From Dryococelus australis (lineage: Eukaryota > Arthropoda > Insecta > Phasmatodea > Phasmatidae), in NCBI GenBank assembly GCA_029891345.1, contig CM057009.1, positions 209,554,709-209,618,708 on the forward strand: DNA of 64,000 bases. Direction: 5' to 3'. Every line of letters starts with the position of its first letter. Within the stretch, counting starts at the first letter, position 1. Made by a program: the position numbers and the translations under genes. The notes beneath the pieces were generated by a model that was not told where the DNA came from, did not search any database, and saw only the letters and a program-made list of their open reading frames with translations. Below, in pieces: positions 52,621 to 62,239 of this stretch.

Positions 52621-52736
52621 GGTTAATCTGATTAATAAAAGCGGCATCCCTTTGTATCTGAAACCCGGGTGCTCTTACTACTAAGGATGCATTCCACGTT
52701 ATTTTTAGACAGGTAATATATACATACTGTTAAGTG

Positions 52737-53276
52737 TAGGCTTCTAGTCGACACGGGTGCATCACTAATTATTTTAAAGGAACATTGTTTAGGCGGGGTA
52801 CCCGATTTCAGGATTCTGGGCAAGATGTTGAACTGTATAGAAGTACAGGAAGTATGTTAGAATTGGTTGGCTAGACCATTGCAAATATCGCAATTATCGA
52901 ATTAATTTGCGTGCATGAGTGCATGCTTTGTACATATGAAATGAAATGTAATGCAGACGACCTCCTAGGCTTAGATTTCCTTAGTACTTTTGAATGTGAT
53001 ATTTCGGTGTTAGAGAGAATTTTGAAAATAGGTAGCTATAGTTTTCCATTAAAGAAAAAACCAGTAACAGGGAATGTTGGTGTAATAATTCCCAGGGCCA
53101 CGGAAAAGTCAACTCTGTTAGTAGAATCAGTTTCAGAAATGTCCGGGTCTAATTTTCCTAACAGCAGGAGTAGACAGGGCGGTAAGGCGATGGTCAGTCG
53201 GCAATATTGCACAAGTGTAGAGGTAATAAGTAATCGTCTGGCACATGGAAGGGATTATTTGTCGGCGTCGTGGTAA
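52737..53276 (+). pseudogene. Ty3/Gypsy-type aspartic protease remnant
   Basis: RLLVDTGASLIILKEHCLGG near 52,739 carries an intact DTGAS active site. After stops and a frameshift, frame 52,911-53,276 reads NADDLLGLDFLSTFECDISV, the conserved G-(L/M)-D-(F/W)-L segment of the fold, then KIGSYSFPL and a Ser/Arg-rich region that would link to RT. No RT follows. Part of a separate retroelement fragment from those at 24 and 41 kb. Confidence 0.75.
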
Positions 53277-53393
53277 CGGCATGATGCCATGCCCCAGTCT
53301 TCCCCTCACCCAGCATACATATTAGCGATTCACACCTCAGTTGAGTTTAATCAGTGATCTGGATAGGATGTGTACTTAGGGTTTGTTATTACT

Positions 53394-53800
53394 GTGTAAT
53401 TATTCGTAATTACTATCAGATAATTTATTAATCTCTGTATATGTACTACTCATGAGGCATTTCTTCATAATGCCACTATCCGTTTTGCACTAATTAAAGT
53501 TAATTACCTTCGATGTGACTTGATCCAAGGAGAACCTCTCATTCTGTCACCCCTCACTAACCCTCACTTCCCCCTCATCCCTCTCAGTTGTATTTCGGCA
53601 GCCATTGAGTAAACATGTGACTAAGTGTGTAATTACCATGTAATTAATCGTATAATAACTCTTGTTACATTTATTACTCTCGGTACGTGTACTCAAGTAC
53701 TATGGAATTATTTGTTGTGCATTAATTATGCCTAATTACCTTCGATGGGAATCAAACTGAGAACTGACAATTTCCTGATCCAACACTTCGCTTTCCCTCT
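53394..53800. repeat. About 232-bp tandem duplication
   Basis: GTGTAATTA at 53,394 and 53,627, and TAATTACCTTCGATG at 53,501 and 53,733, keep the same spacing (232-233). The intervening words (GTGTACT-CT, TTGTGCATTAATTA versus TTTTGCACTAATTA) and the downstream pyrimidine-rich tails also correspond. Non-coding; possibly two LTR-derived or satellite units. Confidence 0.75.
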
Positions 53801-54640
53801 TCTACCCCTCGCCCTCCTAGAAAAATTTCAAAGGTCCACCAATGACGCTTGAGCGTTTTGTCTGCTGAAAGTGTGCCCCAAAGAAGTAAAGGGCCAGTCA
53901 CAGCACACCTCAAGAGGGGTAGGGAAACCCATCAGCAAACAACAACACACCACCCAGTGGTAAGGGTAGAGTGGGATGATAAGATTCCCAGGTTAAGAGA
54001 TGTCTCTAATTTGAGACCCTCTCGCACACAATCCTTTATATGTTAGTCAAATATCCCTTACACCAGTATTGACTCTATATCGTCGTTATGTAGTCTAACC
54101 ACCCCTACACCTATATTATTCATCCCAAACGTGAATTCGCCCATAGTTCTATATTTATTAAACCATTTACCATGACATTTAAAAAAAAGCTTTTTTCTGT
54201 GCCAAGTGAAAATTAAATATTTTTAATCGTTTCTGACTAAACACACACGACCCTACACCATGCGGAACTGTTAAAGACTGCTTAAATATTTATATTGGGG
54301 CATATTAGAATATGCACATTCATATATTCATGTACGAACATCGTTATACTTTATTACAGGGATTTTTAACAAGCTGTCACTTAGGTGGTTGTTTCCTGGA
54401 AAAAAGTAATAGGATTATATTCCGTCTGGGACATGTTATCATTGCACCGGAGCTTGAAGTTGTTCACCAACTCGGTTGAAGTCACTGACGGATGTAGGGG
54501 CTGGCAGCCAAGGGTTACCATGTTATTATTTCATATCTATCATCTTAGATTCCCTTGTCCTTATTTCAAACACAAATCAAAAATCATATGGTGCACAATG
54601 TATGATATAAGACAAGATTTCCAATAAAATAAAGAGGAAA
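53800..54640. other. Non-coding spacer
   Basis: Small frames (53,849-54,046, 54,385-54,627) without motifs. The first, with HPVVRVEWDDKIPRLRDVSN and RPSRTQSFIC, looks somewhat protein-like and sits downstream of the Gypsy protease, so it could be the C-terminal tail of that Pol or of a spacer-encoded ORF, but no match was recognised. Confidence 0.35.
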
Positions 54641-54644
54641 ATGT

Positions 54645-55460
54645 GACATTAGTGGCCCACAATTCGAATACCGATTCGAGATTCCGATGATTTTTAGCGA
54701 TCCTTGTATGTGTAATTATGGCTGATTACATACTCACATGCAATTTATATCAATATATAAGCAATACACAAACACACAAAAAATATTAATTTTCTATTGG
54801 ACTTAAAAAATATCTGTAGCTTTTACCATGTACTAAGAGAATAATTGAGGAAATATAACAAAAGCAAACCACATATTTTAGATGAAGGATAAAGAAGTCA
54901 GAGTGTAATATGGGGTTCGGCAATTCAAATTAATACCTCCGCATTTGAGTGTTTTTAACGATGTTTGTACATGACATTCTAAATATGCAAGTAATTATAT
55001 TAATTTTCAAGAAAAATATAACGGTTCGGAAGGCATCTTGAGTGCTTGACCCAAAACAGTAAAAAAAATTTTTTTCCTCTTGGACTTACAATAAGTTGGC
55101 TGTATTTACACTGCGATAGGAAAATGTGTTCGGAATGTAGAGTTAAAAGTGCAAATACAAGTTTGAGGTTAATAATAAGGTAAGTGGAAATACGAGGTTC
55201 CCAATTCGAATTAATACCTGAGTTTTGGAAGATTTCTAGGGAGGTTCGTGTGTGAATTTCTGACTGCATTTTGCACTGATAGAAAATTTCCAGAAATTTA
55301 TAATGGCTTGTTTTGGAGGGGGGGAGGGATTACCGAGATCTACACCCTAAAAAAAATAAAATTTTAATAATCTCTCAGACTTAGAACAAATATGGCAACT
55401 TTTGGTTCTGATGTATGCATATATTGAGCTGCGATGAATTCCAATAACTTATCTGATGTT
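54645..55460. repeat. About 260-280-bp tandem repeat, three units
   Basis: AATTCGAATACC (54,661), AATTCAAATTAATACC (54,922) and AATTCGAATTAATACC (55,203) begin the units (spacing 261 and 281). Each is followed in order by TTT(T/A)(A/T)(A/G)CGAT- or TTTCTAGGGA-like and TTTGTAnnTGA words, then an A-rich stretch and a TTGGACTTA/CAGACTTAGAA word near 54,800, 55,080 and 55,376. Divergence between units is high. Confidence 0.65.
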
Positions 55461-56599
55461 TAGTTGTTGAGAAGCGAACATAGATTACGAAGAACTCTCT
55501 CTCCTTTACTGGAGATAATTGTGCATACGAAAACTTGTCACTGACTGCGACAAATATAAAGCCAAGACCTATTATTCCTTTGTCAGATTGTCAGTGGTGT
55601 CGGTACTGTGGCAAGGTTTATGCCTTCATACATACAGCCCATTGACATGACAAGAGTCAATGTCTGAAGAAAACAACTGTTGTGGTACTTAAGTGATGTA
55701 CATGTTATAGGGAGTTCGCTCGAAGTGATAACATGAATAGACACGACTAATTCTGAAACTTTGGTGTAAATTCTCCTACCGAGAAGCAACATGTGGTTAT
55801 GTTGCTGACCCATGCTAATACCCTGTATATTATGTTCACAGCAGACGAAGTAACTACAGTCCATAAATGAGACGAACAGCATGCAGTACAGTCGGTTCAC
55901 TCGAAATATAGAAGTGCTAAATTGTCACATGAAATAGATAAGCTTAAAAAATACTATATCATAAATTGCTTTGAAGACTAATTTTGCTAACAAGACTCAA
56001 AAGACAAACGAATAAAAAATTGGTTATATATGAGGTAACAAAGAACAGAATGTCGATGCTGAAGACAGTATTGCGGTGAAAACAATGGTGATTTTCTCGA
56101 TGCCCTCACACACTTCCCACTGGTTTTATTGAGAAATAAAATGTGCTGTGAGAAAGGCAGGTGTTAAGATCACATAAAACACACACTCAACTAAAAAAAT
56201 GTTCACTGTGTACATAGTACGTCATTGCAACAAAGGTCGCCACACATTATCGTCATCGGTCGAAACATTTCCCATGTGCATTTAATGTAGATTGCTTGCA
56301 CAAATGAGCTACTAGAGTACATAGATATCCCTCAATTATCCATAGCTGAATGACACCGATTAAAATCTTAGTATAATTATAAGCAACAGAGCCAAGTTTA
56401 GTGAACATAGCACATTCGACAAGCCATTGCCCCGCTGGGTGAGTTTGAGAGAGGCAGAATCTTCGGCTTCCGAAAGGAAGAGTGGATGTTTCAGCACATT
56501 GTTCGCCAGTTGATCCGTTTTGCCTACACTATAAGTCGGTGATGGATGCAGTGGAAAAAATAAGGTTACACATTCCCATTGAGAATGCTCAGGGGTTTA

Positions 56600-56850
56600 T
56601 TTTCGACGTTTCTTTCTGTGGTTTAATTTTGAATTTTATTTTTGAGGTATCTCTTTGAAGTTTTGTTTTGCGAGTTTTTTAAAGTTAAATTTTGATGTCT
56701 CATTTTGAGGTTTCTTTTTGAGGTGTTTTTGTAGATTATTTTTAGAATTCTTTTTATGGTTTGGTGTTAACACATTTTAAAGGTTCCTTTTAAACATTCA
56801 TTATGAGGTTTTTTTATGTTTCTTTTGTGTTTAATTTTTAGATGTTTTGG
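56600..56850. repeat. Degenerate T-rich GAGGTTTCTTTTT repeat
   Basis: Words such as TTTTGAGGTATCTCTTTG, TTTTGATGTCTCATTTTGAG, GAGGTTTCTTTTTGAGGTG and GAGGTTTTTTTATG follow one another for about 250 bases with a period of roughly 20-28 bases. Low complexity, non-coding. Confidence 0.6.
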
Positions 56851-57779
56851 CGTATGTTTTTGGGGTACAGATATCTGTTTTGATGAAGGTTTGATATCTG
56901 GTTGTTGGTCTGGTCGGTTGACATGGGTGTTTTTTCTAGACATTTGGTTGGCTAGCTAGTATTTTTAATTGTGGAGATTATTTGGAAAATTGCTTGCTTG
57001 AATAATTGAAAGTTCGACAGAATGGTGGGTTATCTTCTGAGAAGAGCATGGAAGATAAAACTGTCTATCAACCCTAACCCTAATGGTTAGCGAATGTCAT
57101 AATCGATAATTCAGACACTCCTGCAGGTGTCTTTGATGTTGCCGCCAAAGACGAAGTCGGTTTGCTGGTCAAAGGCACACCATTAAAGAACTTGTTATCT
57201 TTATATCTGCATTCCAATATATCGCTGGTTCCAACAAGTATTTGAAATTTCATCACAATTTTACCTTGGTGGGAAAATATGTATGTGTATTAAACAGTTC
57301 GACCGATAATAACATGCATACTGTGATGCAAGAGCCTTACATATAATAACCAACCAGAATAGATGGTAAAAGATACCAGAGGAGGCAGAATTTTCCTTTA
57401 CCTAGCGCATCAAAAGATTAACAATGACTTTGGATTTATTCAACATCGGTAAAAATCAAGATATCACGTAACCAGCAGCCAATCACGAACGAGTAACGTG
57501 ACATCAATATTAATTTTTGCCCTTACAGTACATTCTAGTGTTCAAAGTTGAAACACAAGTTACCAGTGCACACTACTACGAAATGATGGAAATGTAGTGA
57601 GTGTGCCATTAACTGAGGTATGAAATTGTGGTATAACATTGAATGATGAACGTGAGTATTGAACATATAGAGCTTGATGCTTCGAACCATTTACTGCCAG
57701 AGAGTTCACAATTAATTAAAAATAATATTATACAGACAAAAATAAATCATTTTTTTTGGGCATACTCTATATCTTTAAA

Positions 57780-57850
57780 AGTAATATGGACACCGGCGGC
57801 ACAGAAATAAGCATTATGCTTGAAGGCTTAGTGGGCGTAACCACTGAGCT
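57780..57850 (-). repeat. Possible tRNA-derived SINE head
   Basis: The minus strand reads GGAGCTCAGTGGTTACGCCC, close to a tRNA A box (TRGCNNAGTGGTTA), followed about 45 bases later by GCCGGTGTCC, a weak B-box candidate (GGTTCGANTCC). The spacing fits a tRNA gene but the B box is poor and no cloverleaf forms clearly. A decayed SINE is the best guess. Confidence 0.25.
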
Positions 57851-58323
57851 CCTTCATGTCCTTCATTAATTTCGAGTCTAGTCTAAGTAGGCGCCCTAGA
57901 TCTTTCAAGGCCTTCCTAGCACTTTCGAGTCAAGCCAAACAAGCGATTCCCACGAGCCATTTCTTCCACATTTAAAATGCATTGCAACCCTAGGCCCATA
58001 TACACAACACTCGAAAATTTGCAGAGTTTGATTAGTAAAATCTGTTTTTTATGATAGCAAACACTCATAAAATGTGTATAATATACTAGTGTGAATGAAT
58101 TGTTTAAAAATTGTGTTCCGATTGTTATCGTGGATTCGGTCGACTATGCAAGTGATGCAAATGAAAGCTCCAGTGTATTTATTAGATTTTCTTCATTTCC
58201 TTGTTGATAATATTAAAATATTATATATTAAATGTCCATTGTAACTGTCATGTTAATTACAAAAAACCATTATTCTAAAGTATAACATATATTCACTCAC
58301 TCGTATGTTTAATTTTTTTGCAG

Positions 58324-58428
58324 TGGAAGAAAAAGGCAGAGAAACTTAAAGCAAATACAAGATTCAAAGCTGCTGCAGCAATCGCAAAACTATCAGCAAA
58401 ATTTTCTAACAGTGAAGATGAAAATTAA
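58324..58428 (+). CDS. Candidate host terminal exon, basic Ala/Lys-rich C-terminus
   Basis: A strong 3' splice-site pattern (TTTAATTTTTTTGCAG ending at 58,323) is followed by 34 open codons and a TAA at 58,426-58,428. The peptide begins WKKKAEKLKANTRFKAAAAI and ends in FSNSEDEN, a basic amphipathic helix with an acidic tail, unlike the transposon proteins here. AATAAA occurs at 58,621, a suitable polyadenylation signal. GC and codon use differ from neighbours. A second frame is also open for about 50 codons but is less protein-like. The helix resembles calmodulin-binding tails, which is only an impression. Upstream exons are not identified. Confidence 0.6.
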   Translation, partial: WKKKAEKLKANTRFKAAAAIAKLSAKFSNSEDEN

Positions 58429-58620
58429 ATGTGAATATTATTACCAAGCAATCTTGGACAAGATTTTCCTGAAATAATCTTCTACATCAAGAAGAAATGA
58501 ATAATTTTTACTTAAAAAAGAAAATAACTGTATTTTGATCTTGCTTAATGCAAGAGAAGAAATGAACTTTGTTACCCTTATGAAATACTTATATTTGTAA
58601 AAGTTATTTTACCTGCTGTG

Positions 58621-58626
58621 AATAAA
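58621..58626 (+). terminator. Polyadenylation signal candidate for the exon at 58,324
   Basis: AATAAA lies 193 bases after the stop codon of the candidate terminal exon, with T/GT-rich sequence downstream. Common by chance in AT-rich DNA, so support comes only from its position. Confidence 0.4.
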
Positions 58627-58628
58627 TA

Positions 58629-60535
58629 GCTCAAGGAACTAATTTGTAATATTTGACCATACGAAGCCTCACATATTTTTTACGTATATGGATATGCAGT
58701 TTACTCCATGATTACCCAATGATTTTTAACATCTTGTTCGTATACAGGCCCATACTTGCTGTGTAGAGGAATGTTTCAGAATTTTATTTCCTGAGTCTAC
58801 GGCTGCTCCACCATCATATTTCTATGGGTCTGCTACATTGGAACATTCTCACAGGTTAATAAAATAATATTCATAAAACACATTAATTTTTCACCATGTG
58901 AAAATGACTTGCAATGACTAGTCTCCAAGGCCTCATGTATTAAGTTACCATAACACACTGATATGTCAAAAGAGCTTCGCAGTGATTTCCTAAGCATACA
59001 AGTAGTTAGAAAAGAAGTGTATTTTATATAAAAGGATATTGTAAAATTCAAGAAGATTAATACTCAATTCGGGACACTTTCCTCTCTGTGGTGTTAAGCT
59101 GTTAGGTTTTGGCAGGATTTAGCCTGGTAACTTACTCGCATGTGTTGTGAATGAAGAATGGATGGAGTGCAACTGGACTACATGTATAGGGTAACAGAGG
59201 GTAAGAGTACGCATTAGTGGATTTTTAGTTGTATCTGTGAAAATAGAAAAGCAAAAGACGTCAAAATTTTACATACCATTCTTCATTTATATATGAAACA
59301 TTTGCCTAAGTTTCACTGGCGTTTAAATCAGCATGCAGGAATAAAAGATTGCATTAAAAAAATCAATAGAAAACTATTGGTCTACCAGGAGTGTAAGAGT
59401 AAGCGAGTGGGATGGTTAAGATCACACACTAGCTGTAATCACAAATAAATGGCCTGCTGCCTTCAAAAGCTGAGCAATTCCTTTTGCCGCCATGCCTTTC
59501 AGATATCACACTTGACCCAAAACTTTGAAAACGAATATGGACATCCTGAGCTGTTAATGGAATCGTCATCATCATTGGGAAGAATGGTTTTGGCTAAACT
59601 TGCTGATGCTCTTCCGAATTGCATTTCTTTACTTGCATGTGATTTCATTTTTTTGTTTCATATTTTTCTCACTTGCCTTGAACAGTAAAATATTGTTAGA
59701 CAGATTTGTCGCCTAGAGTTTAAACAGCACGCCCTCGAGTGGCGGCATATACAACAGGTACTACCTCCCCTTTCGCTCTATCTCATACCCCTACTTATCC
59801 TTCTCCTGCTTTCTCCTACTCCCCCTCTTTCCCATTCACGCCTGTGCGGTAGCTGGGACATCTGGTCAGCCTCCTAGTTAACTGTGTGGACTAGTTCACT
59901 TCGCTTTCTGATATTCACCGCCTATGTAGTCATACAGCCCTTTTTGTATATCTGGTGGGTGGCAACTCACTGATGTGGCAGGAGTCATGGGCAGGTAGGT
60001 TAAGTACGTAACGACTTTTATAAATTATGTTTCGGACCCTGCCATCTAAATTATGCCTGACTTTATGAATCCAGGGTTATGATGTTTGTATGTATAGCTG
60101 TAATATAATTGTGACAAATTTTTCTGATATTATGTATTGTGTTTTGACTTTTGGGCCTTCAGATTTGTAATATGGCTTGACATTTTCAATAAATAACATG
60201 TTTAGTTTACTTCTTTTGTTTAATCATGCTTTACATTTGGGGTCGTGATTACCGACGATAACGTCTGCATGGTAACCACCATGGTCGTGACTCAGCCTAA
60301 TCTGTCCACAACATTTGACTTATTGAACGCGATGCAGTATTTGCTAGTAACCTGTGTGAGGGACGTCCATTTATCTAACTGTTTTTGTAAGCATTAATCT
60401 GTTGTCTAGCCTTTCGGCTTGTTGGTCACTTATTTTGTATAATGAACTTCATCACCTATTTAAGTGTTAATTAGTTTATTGTGTCCTGTTTTGTACAGTT
60501 GACATTGCCCTATTGAACGATGCAACTCTTGGGTC
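58629..60535. other. Non-coding spacer
   Basis: No supported gene. Frames at 58,833-59,051 (minus) and 59,449-59,688 (plus) lack recognisable motifs. 59,750-59,840 is a CCCCT/CTCC-rich pyrimidine tract. Confidence 0.5.
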
Positions 60536-60539
60536 CTAC

Positions 60540-61265
60540 GAGTTAGGAACCATTAGTATGCATCGACCAATAAGTGTATTAATCAAATTGTTATTCTGCA
60601 GCATAATTTATATTTGTAAGTCGTATGTAGTTAATTGAAGCTTTTGTTTATCTTGTTCATTGTGTACAGTTTGCAGGATTTGTACCGTGTTTTGCTGATC
60701 AAGTACATAATATAAGTGTTGTTTGAATTAAGGTCCAGTTAGATGCATTGACCCAATATTTATTAATAAATTTGTTATTCTGCAGCATAGAATACTGCAA
60801 GTCGTATGCTGTTAATTGAAGTCTGAGTATATCTTGTTCATTGTATGTAAATTTCGGGCTTTGTACCCTGTTTCGCTGACCAAGTACATAACATAAGTAC
60901 CTACCGTATGAATTAGGGACTAGTTGACCACATTGATCAAATGTGTACTTAACAAATTGCAATCTTGCAGCATAGTTTATAATATTTGGAAGTTGTACAC
61001 CATTAATTGAAGCCTTTACATATTTTGTTTATATTATGTAATTAGCAGGCTTTGTGTCATGTTTTGCTGAACAAGTACATAAAATAATTGTTGTATGTAT
61101 TAGTCACGAGAGGTCCGCATTGACCAAATGTGTATTAATCAAATTGTTATTCAGCAGATTTGTTTATTATATTTGCAAGTCGTATGTCATTGTATATATT
61201 GTTGATTGTATGTAATGTGTGGGTTTTGTACCACATTTCACTTACCAATTACATAACGATAGGAA
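60540..61265. repeat. About 185-bp tandem repeat (satellite-like), nearly four units
   Basis: The core ATTCTGCAGCATA and its variants recur at about 60,592, 60,776, 60,961 and 61,148 (spacing 184-187). Each unit has GTAAGTCGTATG-like, TTAATTGAAGC, TTTGTACC-GTTT-GCTGA and AAGTACATAA-ATAA words in constant order, then CATTGACC and TTAAT(C/A)AAA before the next core. Divergence rises in the last unit. No coding function; the spurious frames 60,699-60,962 lie in it. Confidence 0.88.
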
Positions 61266-61470
61266 CCTTGCACAACAGTTACTCTATCTGAAGTATAATC
61301 ACCAGACATGCTATTAGGGCAATAACTGGCCGTGTTGTGAATTCTTTTGCTTGCTTTTTATATATTTATATTTCTTAGTGCTATGAATGCTAGATAGAGA
61401 ACGTTACAACATGCGCAACTTTGCTGTGTTTTGGGGTTATATTGTGCTTTTGTTTGTTTGGATGTACATA
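61266..61470. other. Short non-coding spacer after the satellite
   Basis: AT-rich with TTTTATATATTTATATTT; no gene recognised. Overlapping frames on both strands around 61,360-61,620 are shadows of the exon-like frame beginning at 61,472. Confidence 0.4.
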
Positions 61471-61471
61471 A

Positions 61472-61675
61472 TGGCTGCTGAGTGCTGGGAGGAGGAGGTG
61501 TTTTGGATCTGCCATCTGTGCAAGATCGAGTTGCAAGAATCTCTTGCACGACTCAGAGGTCACCTTCGACGAAGCTGACAATGTCCCGATGCTGTGTGCA
61601 TGTGTTGTGGCATACATTCGAAGTTCGCCAACTGCTGATGAGGCCGAGGCTACACTTACTAAAATGAGACAATAA
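61472..61675 (+). CDS. Exon-like open frame, possible second terminal exon
   Basis: A 67-codon frame without a start runs to TAA at 61,673-61,675. Its second half reads SEVTFDEADNVPMLCACVVA and ADEAEATLTKMRQ, with balanced, mildly acidic composition unlike the shadow frames. AATAAA overlaps the stop region (61,671-61,676), which would be an unusually short 3' end. No clear acceptor precedes it, and the first 15 codons look non-coding, so the true start is probably near 61,520. Alternatively an old processed pseudogene. Confidence 0.3.
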   Translation, partial: WLLSAGRRRCFGSAICARSSCKNLLHDSEVTFDEADNVPMLCACVVAYIRSSPTADEAEATLTKMRQ

Positions 61676-62235
61676 ATTATTTCTAATACATTTTTTTTCT
61701 AAAATATCATGACTCAGTTCCTAACTTATCCACTTAAGAGCCAAAACATGCCGTACCTTTTCTAATGACATTAGCTAAGTTGCATTAATTGCAGTTAGTT
61801 ACTGACCTTATCTTTTTGAAAGCCCTTGTCACCAAATGTTTAGGTTCGGTGTTAGAATATATAACTGAGGTGCTTAATGTCAATAGAGGCTATGTGGTGT
61901 TTAAAACTGAGATATTGCATTTGGTCTTCCCTGCATATGTATCGAAGATGCAAAAGACAGTATGTTACTCATTTTCAGAGACCTGACGAGAGCATGCACG
62001 CCTTAATTCAATCTGTAATCGACTAAGTCGTGGTGCTAGGGTTGTATACACAGGAATGTGCATTAGTGAAAATAATAACTGGGAATCTCTCCCCTCTAAT
62101 CCTACAACATTCTAGATGTTTATTGGGTCTCCGGAAAATTCGTTGAATTATGTACACTGTTCAGTATGGTATAAAACTGCATTTTGTAAACTCATTAGTA
62201 TCATGATACTTTTGCAACAAGGCCTTCGACACCAG
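61676..62235. other. Spacer before the Gypsy Pol remnant
   Basis: Frame 61,789-61,986 (plus) has no motif I recognise. It may be Gag leader of the following element: sequence from about 61,930 to 62,230 holds several Gag-like short stretches but too many stops to call. Confidence 0.35.
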
Positions 62236-62239
62236 TTTT

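Larger units (their letters stand above)
55460..58320. other. Intergenic or intronic sequence
   Basis: No gene recognised. 56,600-56,850 is a degenerate run of TTTTGAGGT(T/A)TCTTTTT-like words. At about 57,068-57,082 ACCCTAACCCTAA occurs (two CCCTAA units). A minus-strand tRNA-like A box is noted at 57,780-57,850. If the exon at 58,324 is real, part of this is intron. Confidence 0.45.

Noticed and set aside
55583..55900. 105-codon frame (minus)
   Set aside because: No domain or splice support; sequence around it is repeat-like and non-coding.
57066..57084. CCCTAA telomere-like repeat
   Set aside because: Only two units; too short to mean an interstitial telomere.
60540..61265. CRISPR-like regular spacing
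   Set aside because: Whole units of about 185 bp are similar, so it is a satellite; there are no short repeats with unique spacers, and the context is eukaryotic.
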